23,131 bases of DNA. Source: Isotricha intestinalis. Taxonomy: Eukaryota; Ciliophora; Litostomatea; Vestibuliferida; Isotrichidae. This document shows positions 1 through 9,664 of the stretch, one piece after another. Below the pieces are notes generated by a model. It saw only the letters and a list, made by a program, of their open reading frames with translations, had not been told where the DNA came from and searched no databases. The stretch lies in NCBI GenBank assembly GCA_023807065.1, contig JAJJLU010003949.1, forward strand, positions 1 through 23,131, in the 5' to 3' direction. Each line of letters begins with the position of its first letter. The stretch's first letter is position 1. Position numbers and translations under genes: made by a program.

Positions 1-783
1 AAATATCAAAATGATTAAATAAATAATTTTTAAATATCATTTTAATTTTTAATATTTATTACCTAATTTTTCATAATTAGAATAGAATTCCAAATTTGCT
101 TAAAATTTAAAAAATTTGGGAAATATTTATAGAAAATCAACTTTGGATGATACCCCCATTTTCAAATGAACAGGAGAATAATTTGTTGTAAATATAAAAA
201 TAATAATAATAATAATAATAACATAATATAATCTATATCAATAGATTCCATAAAAACCTTATAAAAGATGCTACTTTTTTTTATTTCATCAGAAATTTTT
301 TTTTTAAATTTATTTTAAATACCTTATACAGAATTAAATCACAAAAAATATTTTCCAATTAAAATGAAGCATTTCACATATGAAAAAATTTAAGAAACAC
401 CTTTACTTTTAATTTGATGATAAAGCAATTTAAATTCATCAGGAATAGCTATCTTCTCCTTCGATTAAAATTATTGAAATTATTATTAATTTTATTCGAA
501 TTAAATATATATAATTGGTTTTTTGACCATAAATTATCATATTTAGTCAACTTTATACTCTTTTGATATTATTATTTAGGTAGTTGATAAATTTTATGTT
601 TGATTTCAAAGATTTTTGAAAAAGTTAATTTCCATTTTTATAATATTTTTATTTATAGTTTTTTATTTTTAAGATGATGATTTATGAAAAATTATGAACA
701 ATAAAAAAAAAATAAAAAATAATTGAAAAAAATCAAAAAATTCCAAAAATTAAATAAAATAAAAAATCTTAGCAATTAGTAAA
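1..783 (-). pseudogene. Probable decayed gene, family unknown
   Basis: No intact gene is present here. On the minus strand several stretches read like protein but are broken by stops and frame changes. They run in order from about 650 down to 100. About 650-620 has a start reading MEINFFKNL. About 598-449 contains KLTKYDNLWSKNQLYIFNSN. About 463-395 contains KIAIPDEFKLLYHQIKSKG. About 300-235 contains ISDEIKKSSIFYKVFMESID. About 185-130 contains LFSCSFENGGIIQS. Stops include TAA, TAG and TGA. The consistent order and the Asp, Glu, Gly, Pro and Ser content are unlike random AT-rich DNA, which gives mainly Asn, Lys, Ile, Phe and Tyr. I do not recognise the family. Limits are approximate, and it could be more than one relic. 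Confidence 0.4.
201..221. repeat. (TAA)n microsatellite
   Basis: Seven uninterrupted trinucleotide units of taa lie inside the decayed gene region. On the minus strand they would read as a run of Leu, Ile or Tyr depending on frame. Such repeats expand by slippage and have no implied function here. Confidence 0.85.
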
Positions 784-1251
784 TTATTGTTCAACCCAAT
801 AATCAACATAAGTAGAATAAGTGATTTTATCACCATTTTTATATTCTCCATTATTAATAACTTCATCAACTTCTTCAGGTTTTAAATTACTTCCCATTTC
901 TTCAAGGACATATCTTAATTCTTCATCACCAATAGTTCCTCTTTTTTCTCTATCTAAAGTATTGAAAGCATCAAGAACAAAATTAGGATCTTTCATAAAT
1001 TTCATTAAATCAAGAAATCCTTCTGAATCTAAAGGTTCAAAATCTTTTCCCATTGCTAAAGTTGCATCATAAATATCTTCTTCTGTGAAATCTTCCTTTG
1101 ATGCTTCTACTGCGTCTATTAATGATTCATATGGTACTTTCCCTCCTTTTGCTACTGAATTAAATCCACGAGTATAACGTTCTACTTGTTCATCATTTAA
1201 ATCTCCTGAAGGAGATGATGCTTTTTTTGGAGCTGATGTTGGTTTTGGCAT
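784..1251 (-). CDS. EF-hand protein, calmodulin / myosin essential light chain-like
   Basis: A 155-residue protein with the two-lobed helix-loop-helix layout of the calmodulin superfamily. It opens with a Pro/Lys/Ala/Ser-rich tail (residues 1-17) like the extension of myosin essential light chains. A degenerate N-terminal lobe follows at about 18-85, then a linker and a C-terminal lobe at about 90-152. The clearest loop is D100 to E111 (DREKRGTIGDEE). It keeps Asp at position 1, Gly at 6 and Glu at 12 but has Glu and Arg at ligand positions 3 and 5, so calcium binding is doubtful. The last loop, around residues 133-144, is also degenerate. That favours a light-chain or scaffold role over calcium sensing. 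Codon use is visibly less AT-biased than in the neighbours, which suggests high expression. The start is the only in-frame ATG before an oligo-T-rich leader, and the stop is TAA. Calling it a myosin light chain is inference; EF-hand membership is secure. Confidence 0.8.
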   Translation of the reverse strand: MPKPTSAPKKASSPSGDLNDEQVERYTRGFNSVAKGGKVPYESLIDAVEASKEDFTEEDIYDATLAMGKDFEPLDSEGFLDLMKFMKDPNFVLDAFNTLDREKRGTIGDEELRYVLEEMGSNLKPEEVDEVINNGEYKNGDKITYSTYVDYWVEQ

Positions 1252-1345
1252 TTTTTTTTTAATATGTTTATTCTTTTTTTTTTGGATTTTTTATATTTTT
1301 TTTATTTTTTTTTATAAAAGTTTGTTTTTTTTTTTTGGATTTTTT
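1252..1345 (-). repeat. Oligo-T leader with a repeated T10-GGA-T6 motif
   Basis: The spacer upstream of the EF-hand gene carries two copies of a T-run, GGA, T6 block at 1274-1292 and about 1325-1344. On the gene strand each reads AAAAAATCC followed by ten or more A. The repeat may be chance slippage in AT-rich DNA or part of the promoter or 5' leader. Nothing else marks a promoter. Confidence 0.35.
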
Positions 1346-1413
1346 GTGAAAAAGTGTTTTTAAGTTTTATTTTATATGTAATTTAAATAATTATATTGTT
1401 TTAAAGTCTTTTA

Positions 1414-4400
1414 TTAGTCTATTAATATTGAAATAGGTTTTGTTATATGATTTATTAAATAATAATTATTATCTTGTTCATTATTTACTGTTGTAGTAGG
1501 AGAATGTAATTTTGACATATATAATTTAACTTTAATTTGATTAACTTCAATCATTCCTTTTTCACTTGTAATAAAATTAAAAGTCATTTTTTCACATTCT
1601 TCATAATTACAATTATCTAAATTATTATCAATAGTATATAACTTCAATCCAATCCAATTAATATTACTTTCAATTTCATTAACAACAAAAATTTCATATT
1701 TTTCAATTTCTTTAATTTGATTAATTCCTTTTTTATTAAGAATAACATTAACATTAACTAAAGTTTCAATATCATTAATTTTAGTTTTTTTAATATTTAA
1801 TTGAGTAGAAATATGAATTAAATTAAGAATAAATTGATAAGTATATTTTGGAGTTCCAAGTTTAACAGAATAAAAATAAATTCCACTAATTAAATTATTA
1901 TTTTTATCTTTTGCATTCCAATTAATAAGAAAATAATTGGATCTATTTAAAATAGAAGTCAATTTCTTTTTTATATAATCATATTCATTTAAAATTTCTA
2001 GAAACATAAAATTTTCTATATCTTCTCCTCCTTTAAAATGATATATTAAATCTATTTTACAATAATTTTTCTCTTTTTTATTATCAGTCATTTTTTTCCA
2101 AATCATTTGATTTGATTTTTCCTTTAAACAAAATACTTTTCCAAATAATATATTTTTCATTTCTAAATCTGAAATTTCACTATCATCTTCAATTGAAGCA
2201 CTTAACAAAGTAGATAAATAAATTTTTTGAAATTCATTATTTTTATTATCAAAATTAGTAATTTTTTCTTCTGCAAATAAAGTTAAAGAAGAAGAAACAT
2301 TTAATTTAATAATATATCTTTTTATTTCAATAGGTTTTGATTTTAATTCATCTTCAAATTTAATTAAAACTTTAATATATATTATTCCATTAACTTGAGG
2401 AATTAAAGGAATATAAACAGTATTTTCTCTATTTTCTCCTTTTAAAGATATATTTCTATGAATATAATCAAATAATGTTGTTGGAATTCTATTATTGTTA
2501 TTTCTATTTAATGAATCTTCTAAAAAAATTGTAAATCTTTTTATATTATAATATTTAGAATTATTTCTGATTATTATTGGAAATAAAATTAATTGATATT
2601 GTTTAATAGATATTTCCTTATTCATTGGAAATAATATTATTATATCTTCTTCAGGTGATTTTATTTCATATATTATTTTTGCTTTTTTTATTTTATAATT
2701 TGTTAAAGATTCTCTATCTGGATTACTATGAGAACTTGCATTACTTAATCTATTATTTTCTTTTTCTTTTGATTGAGACTTATTTTTTTTTCTATATGAA
2801 TATAACTTATTTTTATTTTTTTCATTAAATAAATGAATTATTTCACATTGTTCATGAATATATAGTTTTAATCCATTTATAAAAATTTTCCCTGGTGATA
2901 AAGGCTTAATATATAATTCAATATCTGATGAAGATTTTTTCAATAATTTCATTTTAATATCATTTAATTCAATGTTTTTTTCAATATCTTCTTTTTCATT
3001 TTTAACTTCGTTTAAATATTCACATAATAAAGTGGCTTTAATTTCAATATCAATTTCAAGAGGATTAGTTATTTTAATTTTTAAATATATTTTTTCATTA
3101 ATATTTCCTTGGAAAATTCTTCTATTAAAAAAATTAGAATATTTAGCTTTATCCATAATAACATTATCTAAATTTCTTAAAATTAATAAATCTTTTTCAT
3201 CAATATTACAATAAGGTTTAGTAGAAAGAATTTCAGCATATTTATTAAAAACATTCCAATGAATTTTTTCATATCCTTTTTCATTAGAAATTAAAGAGAT
3301 ATCATAATCTTGTTGTTCAGTAATGAAAATAGAACTATTATCAACTTGAGGAATATTTAATGATTTAATATCTTTAAAAGTATAATTATTTTTAATAATA
3401 CAATCAAAAAAACTTTGAAAATAAAGTAATATAGTCTCAATTGGAATTTCAGAATAACAAGAAAATTCAATACAATTTTTATAAAATTTTAAAATTTCTT
3501 CATTCATATTAAAATTCTTTGAAATTAAACCCATTTTATAATTTACTTCATTTCTTATTTCAACAAAAGAATTTGAAGGATTATCAATTAAATTTAATAA
3601 ATTACCATAACAATTTAAAGAATAATATTCCATTTCTTTTCCTAAAAAAGAATAAGCTTCTCCACTTTTATAATTAAATAAAAGAAATTTTCTATAATTA
3701 CCTTGATATTTATGATAAATACCAATTTTTTCTAATAATAAAGGTTTGAAATAATGATAAGATTCTAATATATTTATTTTATTTCTATCATTTTTAGTTA
3801 TTATTTCTATTATTTTTTCTGATTGTAGTGAATGTCTAAATGAATCATAAAAATAAATTATTTCTTCAAATTTTTTTTGATCCTCATACATTTTTAACTG
3901 AATTAAACCCCATTTAACTGAATTATTAAATAATTTTCTTTGATTATATTTTTTATATACATTTTGATAATTATCTTTTTTCAATGCAGAATTTATAAAT
4001 TTACATATCATATATATTTGATATATTGGAAGGTAATATTCTGTTTTTTTTAATTCAGTATATAAATATTTCAAATTTGATTCTGCAGTTTTATAATTTC
4101 TAAAAAGAAAATTCAATATTGCATAATCATATATTGTTGAATAATTTTCTGATAAATTTCCTTGTGAAGTTATGGAATCTTCTTTTTTAAAAAAATTAAG
4201 AGTGAATTTATTTTTTTCACTAACTTTCTGTTTTAATATATTATTTTTATTCATTATTTTTGATATTGCATAACCCATAAAAAAACTTTCAAAAAAATCT
4301 TTTTTATAAGTATTTATTTCAGATTGAGTTATATATTGACCATAATAAATATCTTTTTTTCTTTTTAAATCATTATCAGGAGCAAAAATTTCTATTAAGT

Positions 4401-5151
4401 GAAAATAATCACTCCAAATATCTTCTGTTTTTTCATCTAAATTTTTTTTTAAATTTATATTCCAAAATAAAATATAATGAGTATATTTAAATTTAGTTCT
4501 AAATTCTTCAGTTTTTTCTTTAAAATTTTCTTGAATAAATTTATCAGGATCACTATTATCATTAAGTACAATTAATAATTTAATTTCTGATTCAGTATAA
4601 TAATCATATTTTAAATTAAAAGGTAAATTTTTTTTTTCATAAAATTGATTTATTATATTTGGATCTTCATTTAAAGAACAAATATAAATAATTATTAAAG
4701 GTTGTTGAGTTTTATCATAAGAATTGAATTGTAAACATTCAAAGATTAATTTTTCGAAATTTTTAAACCAAGGTAAATAATAATCTTTTCTTAATTGATA
4801 ATCACTAATATTTATATTTTTACTTAAAATTTTAGTATCAAGTGACCAATTCGGTCTTATTTTTTCATTAGTCATTAAATTTTTTAAATATTCTGGTATT
4901 AATTCCTCTTTCATTTCAATAAATTTTTCACTATCATAAAAATCAATTTTAAAATTTGTTATTGTATTAATATCATTATCACTAAATGGTATATCAAATT
5001 GTTTAAAATCTCCAAATGGTCTTAAAAATTCTGCAGGTGATAAATTATTTTTTGAAAAAATCTCTTTAGCATTTTTTGTACTATAAACAATTGAACATGG
5101 ATTAAAAGTTTCTTTAATCCAATCTTGAAAATAATTAGTAGAAGAATACAT
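1414..5151 (-). CDS. TRAPPC8: TRAPPC8-like subunit of the TRAPPIII complex
   Basis: A 1245-residue uninterrupted reading frame. TRAPPC8 (yeast Trs85) is the subunit that defines TRAPPIII, the exchange factor for Rab1/Ypt1 in ER-Golgi transport and autophagosome formation. The evidence is the N-terminal block at about residues 17-48, with the CSIVYSTKNAKEIF and LSPAEFLRPFG segments matching the conserved opening of TRAPPC8. It is followed by the YYLPWFKNFEKLIFECL segment and a Rossmann-like stretch around LIIIYICSLNEDPN and the KLLIVLNDNSDPDKF strand. From about 330 to 640 the sequence is helical and repeat-like, including the YDYAILNFLFRNYKTAESN element expected at the start of the solenoid. 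From about 690 to the end it is beta-rich, as in the C-terminal immunoglobulin-like modules, with a charged low-complexity insert near 850-880 (SYRKKNKSQSKEKE). The length is close to other family members. The start lies directly before the conserved block, and the stop is TAA. I see no intron in 3.7 kb. Confidence 0.85.
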   Translation of the reverse strand: MYSSTNYFQDWIKETFNPCSIVYSTKNAKEIFSKNNLSPAEFLRPFGDFKQFDIPFSDNDINTITNFKIDFYDSEKFIEMKEELIPEYLKNLMTNEKIRPNWSLDTKILSKNINISDYQLRKDYYLPWFKNFEKLIFECLQFNSYDKTQQPLIIIYICSLNEDPNIINQFYEKKNLPFNLKYDYYTESEIKLLIVLNDNSDPDKFIQENFKEKTEEFRTKFKYTHYILFWNINLKKNLDEKTEDIWSDYFHLIEIFAPDNDLKRKKDIYYGQYITQSEINTYKKDFFESFFMGYAISKIMNKNNILKQKVSEKNKFTLNFFKKEDSITSQGNLSENYSTIYDYAILNFLFRNYKTAESNLKYLYTELKKTEYYLPIYQIYMICKFINSALKKDNYQNVYKKYNQRKLFNNSVKWGLIQLKMYEDQKKFEEIIYFYDSFRHSLQSEKIIEIITKNDRNKINILESYHYFKPLLLEKIGIYHKYQGNYRKFLLFNYKSGEAYSFLGKEMEYYSLNCYGNLLNLIDNPSNSFVEIRNEVNYKMGLISKNFNMNEEILKFYKNCIEFSCYSEIPIETILLYFQSFFDCIIKNNYTFKDIKSLNIPQVDNSSIFITEQQDYDISLISNEKGYEKIHWNVFNKYAEILSTKPYCNIDEKDLLILRNLDNVIMDKAKYSNFFNRRIFQGNINEKIYLKIKITNPLEIDIEIKATLLCEYLNEVKNEKEDIEKNIELNDIKMKLLKKSSSDIELYIKPLSPGKIFINGLKLYIHEQCEIIHLFNEKNKNKLYSYRKKNKSQSKEKENNRLSNASSHSNPDRESLTNYKIKKAKIIYEIKSPEEDIIILFPMNKEISIKQYQLILFPIIIRNNSKYYNIKRFTIFLEDSLNRNNNNRIPTTLFDYIHRNISLKGENRENTVYIPLIPQVNGIIYIKVLIKFEDELKSKPIEIKRYIIKLNVSSSLTLFAEEKITNFDNKNNEFQKIYLSTLLSASIEDDSEISDLEMKNILFGKVFCLKEKSNQMIWKKMTDNKKEKNYCKIDLIYHFKGGEDIENFMFLEILNEYDYIKKKLTSILNRSNYFLINWNAKDKNNNLISGIYFYSVKLGTPKYTYQFILNLIHISTQLNIKKTKINDIETLVNVNVILNKKGINQIKEIEKYEIFVVNEIESNINWIGLKLYTIDNNLDNCNYEECEKMTFNFITSEKGMIEVNQIKVKLYMSKLHSPTTTVNNEQDNNYYLINHITKPISILID

Positions 5152-5401
5152 TTAAAAATAAAAAATAAAAAATAAAATATTTTGATTAAATATAGTTCAA
5201 TAATATAATGATAATTTTTCAAATCAAAAATATTTATTTCAAAAAAAAATAATATTTTTTTTTAATGATATATATATATTTAATATTTTTTTGAGAAAAA
5301 CACTTTTTTATTAAAAGAATAATATATTAATTTATAAATTTCTTTGTATTGAAAAATTTAATTTTAACTTTTTATTTAAGTAAAAAATTGAAATTTAAAA
5401 A

Positions 5402-6262
5402 TTAATCATAACCAATATTAAATTTTAAATTTTGATCTCCAGATTTCATTAAAGCCATTATAATTTTTTGATCTCTTATTTTATTGATTATATTAGATTT
5501 TTTATTTGTATCTTTATTTCTTTTCAAAATAAAAGAATTAGGACGAAAAGAATTTAAATTTTCATTAAAAGATCTTTTTTCAAAATTTTCCCTTAAATCT
5601 GGATTAAAATCTTTTTCTCTGAAATAAAATGGAATATATTCTTTTTTATTTACTTTATCTTTATTTAATGAATTATCTTTAATAACTTTCTTTTTAGAAA
5701 TTATATTATCATTGCTTTTATATTGTTTAATATATCTTTCATTATTATTATATGAATTATTAATATAAATTAATTTATAAGGTTTTTTCCTATTCATTTG
5801 ATTATATTTTTGTATTCTAAAAAACATTCCATTACCTAAAGATCTTTGAATCATTTCTTTTTTTTTTAAATCTGACATAATTAATTTTTCATATTCATTA
5901 TAACATCTTTTTTTCATTAAAATATTTTTTAGAGTTAATTTTTCTTTTATTAGTTTATCTAATTTTCTTTCAAATTTATTACAACTTTCTGAATATTCTA
6001 TAAAATTTTCTAGAGCAAAATATGAATTTATATTTGGGACTTCTTGTTTTTCATCTGATATATTTCCAATTATTGAAGATTTATTTTTCTTTCTTTTTAT
6101 TAATTTTGTTTTTATTGGAGGTAATAATAAAATTTGTTTTTTATTTAAATAATATTTTGAAGAATTATTATCGTCTAAAACTGAAGAATCATTTTCTTTA
6201 TTATCCTTTATGTTTGTTGAAGTTAAATATATTTCTTCTTTTTTTTCTGATATGTTATTCAT
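5402..6262 (-). CDS. Basic hypothetical protein
   Basis: A 286-residue protein rich in Lys, Asn, Ile and Ser that I do not recognise. The N-terminal third is acidic and polar and probably disordered (residues 1-45). It is followed by a Pro-containing basic patch, LLLPPIKTKLIKRKKNK, near 45-62. A predicted helical segment runs from about 84 to 145, with heptad-like charges around KFERKLDKLIKEKLTLKNIL. The C-terminal half is very basic with NNN and KKK runs. It has no signal peptide, membrane segment or enzyme motif. It starts 77 nt upstream of the end of the cyclic-nucleotide-binding gene on the same strand and ends about 250 nt before the TRAPPC8 start. Reading-frame length, an ATG start and the TAA stop support a real gene. 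A cytoskeletal or ciliary structural role would be only a guess. Confidence 0.6.
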   Translation of the reverse strand: MNNISEKKEEIYLTSTNIKDNKENDSSVLDDNNSSKYYLNKKQILLLPPIKTKLIKRKKNKSSIIGNISDEKQEVPNINSYFALENFIEYSESCNKFERKLDKLIKEKLTLKNILMKKRCYNEYEKLIMSDLKKKEMIQRSLGNGMFFRIQKYNQMNRKKPYKLIYINNSYNNNERYIKQYKSNDNIISKKKVIKDNSLNKDKVNKKEYIPFYFREKDFNPDLRENFEKRSFNENLNSFRPNSFILKRNKDTNKKSNIINKIRDQKIIMALMKSGDQNLKFNIGYD

Positions 6263-6339
6263 TTAATAATTTTTTATCGTTCTAAATAAATTATTATATT
6301 TATAAATTTTTGTTTGTTTTTAAAAAATTAATATTATAA

Positions 6340-7918
6340 TTAATTATTATAATAAGTTTTACCATAAGAAAAAAGATTTAAATTATATATATCTTTATTT
6401 TTTACATCAAAATCAAAAGTTTTGAAAATTGGTCTATTTTTTAATTTTATATTATTTCTTCCTCTTTCAGAATAAACATTGTTGATTAATTCTTTTCCAA
6501 TTGAATTATTATCTTCAAAAGCTTTAAAAATTCTTTTTTTCTTTCTTTCTTTATATGAAAGAGTATATTTTTTTTTGTTTACATTTTCTTCAGTTAAATT
6601 ATAATTAATATTAATTAATCCTTCATTTGATTTAACACTTTTTCTTTTAATGTCTAAAACTCTTAATGAAGGATTTTCAATTTGTGTAGTAAATAAATTA
6701 TTATTATTTAATCTTTTTATTTTGTAAAAATGTACATTTGTTTTATATGGTAAAAATGGTTTTGAAGTATTTTTAGGATATTCATTTTTAATATTTCTAT
6801 TATATTCTTTTTTAAAATCAATAAAATCTTTTGGAATATTAAATTCTTTTTTTTCATTTCTTATATCTCGAATGGCTGAATTTTTATTATATCTGTTATT
6901 TAAAATATTACTTTGAATGTTAGCATAATTAAGTAAAAGTTTTTTAATATTTTTATTAGTTAATGAATTAAATTTATCAAAAGGAATAAACCAAACTTCT
7001 GAATTTTGAGAAACACATTTTACTGTATTTTTTCTTTTCGAAATATTTTTTGAATATTCAATTTCACCGAAAATTTCATTATCTCTTAATTTTATTAACT
7101 TAAATTAAATAATTTATTCTTACTCTCATAAGTTCATTAGGGTTATTTTTAGGAAAAAATAAAGTTTTATTGTCATCAGTTTTAGAATCTAAGTTTCTTG
7201 GTCTATCTTTTTTTGATAAATTAAAATGACCATTTAAAAGAAAAGTTAAATAATTTGATTCTTTTTTTAAAAATTTTATTTTATTATCTAATCTTTCTAA
7301 TTCAATTTCTAAATGATTTTTAGGAATTGCTTTTTTATAAACTTCAAAAATTCCATTTATAATTAAATATATACCATCAAGTTCTTGTCCTTCTTTATAT
7401 ACAATTTCATTATTTTTATAAAACAATTTATCATAATGTAAAAATAATCTTGTATAATCATGTTCTTTTATTGATTCGAAAGGAAAGAAAGTTTTTAATT
7501 TTTTTTGAAATTTTTTAATTTTTATATTTATATCTTCATTTGTTAATTGAATATATTTTGCAAATATAAATTCACCAAAGCAACAATCACAAATACATAC
7601 TTCTTCTTTTGAAGCACTTCTTCCAACATTAATATAAGAATTGTTGGTTTGACCATAAAGTAAATGATAATATTTTGTTCTTTCTTTATTATATCTTTTT
7701 ACTATTGAATTAGCGTAAAAATATTTTAATTTCATATTTAAACATAATTCTTTTAAACAAACATAACCTCTTTGTTCTTGTAGTTGCTTATAAAATGGAA
7801 TATTTTTCATTATTGTCATTACAGTTTGTAATTCCACTCTTGTAAATAAATTTGGATTATTTGAATTTTTTATGTATATTGAACGTAATTTTTCAAAATC
7901 TTCAAATTTTAAAGACAT
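6340..7918 (-). CDS. Cyclic-nucleotide-binding-domain protein, two exons
   Basis: Exon 1 is 7918-7124 (265 codons) and exon 2 is 7098-6340, joined across a 25-nt phase-0 intron at 7123-7099, giving 517 residues. Splicing joins ...NELMR to LIKLRDNEIFGEIE and completes a cyclic-nucleotide-binding domain. The first half, at about 165-200, has NEIVYKEGQELDGIYLIING. The second half holds the phosphate-binding cassette, with G276, E277, R287 and the TV pair at 290-291, followed by SEVWFIPFDKF. The key Gly, Glu and Arg are therefore present and ligand binding is plausible. A charged insert of about 65 residues (roughly 200-265) separates the two halves, which is unusual. The N-terminal 160 residues include a Cys cluster (CICDCC) near 109-114. 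The C-terminal 200 residues are Lys/Asn-rich and probably disordered. No kinase or channel segment is present, so it is a stand-alone sensor of unknown partner. Without splicing, translation would stop seven codons after the donor. Confidence 0.85.
7099..7123 (-). other. 25-nt intron
   Basis: On the minus strand the interval begins GTAAG and ends TTTAAG. It contains an in-frame TAA, and its removal restores a conserved domain in phase 0. The size and the GTAAG donor match typical ciliate introns. Confidence 0.88.
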
Positions 7919-8514
7919 TTATTTTTAATTTCTTTTTTTTACTCTTCTTTTTATTTATTTTTTATTTTTTATTGTGTATTTTATGTTTATAATTTTATTT
8001 ATTTTTGGAAATTATTATATGTGAAATGGGATTGTTTTTTAAATTTAATTTTTCATTTTTCAAAACGTAATTGAATAAAACACTTTAAAAAATATAATAG
8101 ATAATTTATTATAAATAAAATTGAAAAATAAATGATAAATTTCAAGAAAAAATCAAATGAAAAATATATAGTATTAACAATAAAAAAACAATTTTTTGGA
8201 TAGTATGAAAAACTCAAAATGAAGATGAATATATACATGATTTTTATAATTTTGATTTTTTTTATTATTTGTTTCATTTAAATTTATTTAAATTTAACTA
8301 ATAAATGATAAAATAATTAAAATTAATTTATATTTAAAATATATTTATAATAATATATAATTGGTTTATTTTAATAAATCAAAACTTGCTCATAAATAAC
8401 ATTCTAAAGATTCATTATATATATTATCAAAAAATCAACTTTGAAATAACACAAAACTATATATAATATTAATATTATTAATAAAATATTTATATTATAA
8501 TTTTCATTCTACGA
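7919..8514. other. Gene-free spacer with a possible weak relic
   Basis: No convincing gene. A 74-residue minus-strand frame at 8053-8277 is almost all Ile, Phe, Leu, Tyr and Lys, as translated AT-rich DNA would be. On the plus strand, about 8134-8260 reads more like protein (KKTIFWIV then a stop, then KTQNEDEYIHDFYNFDFF) but has TGA stops. About 8383-8440 gives another short protein-like patch (SKLAHK, stop, HSKDSLYILSKNQL). These may be traces of a decayed gene, but they are too short to call. Confidence 0.35.
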
Positions 8515-9348
8515 TTACATTTTTTTAAATCTGGAACTTAAAATAATATTTAATATGAATTTACATTGAATAAGTTTAATATTATCCATTTGTGATAATT
8601 TCTTATGATAATTATGTAATTCATTTCCTAATTTTTCTTTTTTATAATTGATAAAATGATTTCTTAAAGAAAATAGAATAAGACATTGAGCTAATTCTAA
8701 AATGGTAAAATCTAAATATCTTTGATCTTCAATTATTGCTTGAGCATAAAACCAAATTTTTCTTGTAAATTCAGGTGAATCTTTTATTTTTTCAAAAAAA
8801 TTATTATTATTTATAAAAAATAAATGTATAATATCCATTAAAGTAAAAGTATTTAAATCATAATTTAATGTTAATAAAATTTCTTCTTCTATTTTAATTA
8901 AATTTGCAATTGTTTTTTTTAAATGTTTTATAAATTTTTTTGTTTTGATTGAAAATGATTCATTAAATTTTAAAGAGATTAATAAGCAAATAGAAGATAT
9001 TTCTATTATATTATTTAATTTTTCTGAAAGGAAAAATCTATCCATATAATCAATTGATTTTAAAACAACATCTAAAGTAAAATTATATTTAATTGATAAA
9101 TTTTTTATATTGTTTATTCCTTTTTCTCTCTCTACTAAATATTTTACATGATAATAATTTGAATAATTACATAAAATTTTTTTTTCTTCGAATATTTTTA
9201 TTAATCCAATTTCTTCTATTACATATGATAAATCAGGAAAAAAACTCATTTTTGAATTAATATGTTCTTTATTTAGTTTTTCGGTTTTTTTATTTTTTTT
9301 TACTTTTATATATGGATATTGAAATTGATCTTTGAACAAAAAATTCAT
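8515..9348 (-). CDS. Cyclin-fold protein
   Basis: A 277-residue protein with one recognisable cyclin box at about residues 60-175. Cyclins bind and activate cyclin-dependent kinases. The box shows the YMDRFFLSEKLNNI segment, equivalent to the Y-hydrophobic-DRF-L motif of helix 2. It is followed by ISSICLLISLKFNES (the conserved small-residue helix with K and E), the KIEEEILLTLNYDLNTFTLMD segment, and a second helical repeat with LDFTILELAQCLILFSL, where the second box normally starts. Lys and Glu that contact the kinase in the first box appear as K and E of LISLKFNE. The protein is mostly cyclin box with little extra sequence, and I see no destruction box. It is close to A/B/D-type cyclins in layout but I cannot assign the class. 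It is transcribed divergently from the gene at 9665 across a 316-nt spacer. Confidence 0.75.
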   Translation of the reverse strand: MNFLFKDQFQYPYIKVKKNKKTEKLNKEHINSKMSFFPDLSYVIEEIGLIKIFEEKKILCNYSNYYHVKYLVEREKGINNIKNLSIKYNFTLDVVLKSIDYMDRFFLSEKLNNIIEISSICLLISLKFNESFSIKTKKFIKHLKKTIANLIKIEEEILLTLNYDLNTFTLMDIIHLFFINNNNFFEKIKDSPEFTRKIWFYAQAIIEDQRYLDFTILELAQCLILFSLRNHFINYKKEKLGNELHNYHKKLSQMDNIKLIQCKFILNIILSSRFKKM

Positions 9349-9664
9349 CTTATTTATATCTTAAAAATTGAGTTATTTTTTCTCCAAAATAAAAAATAAA
9401 ATTTCGAATAACAACAAATAAAAAAAAAATATAAAAAAGAAATTAAGTTTCTATTTTAATTCATATTATACTTTGAAAAAATATTGTTTTTTTAAAATAA
9501 TTTTTTATTGTTTTTCTACATTCAATTTTATTTAAAAATGTATATTTTTAATTCTAGATTCTTATTAAAAAGTATTTAATAGTTATTTCTTTAAAATTTT
9601 TTTATCTTTGAATTATTAAATAAAATAAAAGATAATAATAATAATTATTTAAAATTTTAAAATT
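9349..9664. promoter_or_regulatory. Divergent intergenic spacer
   Basis: A 316-nt AT-rich spacer between two divergent start codons, so it must hold both promoters. I see no TATA-type element that stands out from the background and no open frame of note. Confidence 0.4.

Noticed and set aside
5296..5308. AAAAACACTTTTT word, also present in reverse near 1349-1362
   Set aside because: It looks like a shared promoter element but is mostly A/T runs, and I found only two clear copies, at differing positions relative to genes.
7093..7123. Ending the cyclic-nucleotide protein at residue 272 (unspliced)
   Set aside because: That would cut the binding domain in half. A 25-nt GT...AG interval restores it in frame.
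8053..8277. 74-residue minus-strand hydrophobic reading frame
   Set aside because: Its composition is what AT-rich DNA gives by chance, it has no neighbours or motif, and the other strand looks more protein-like.
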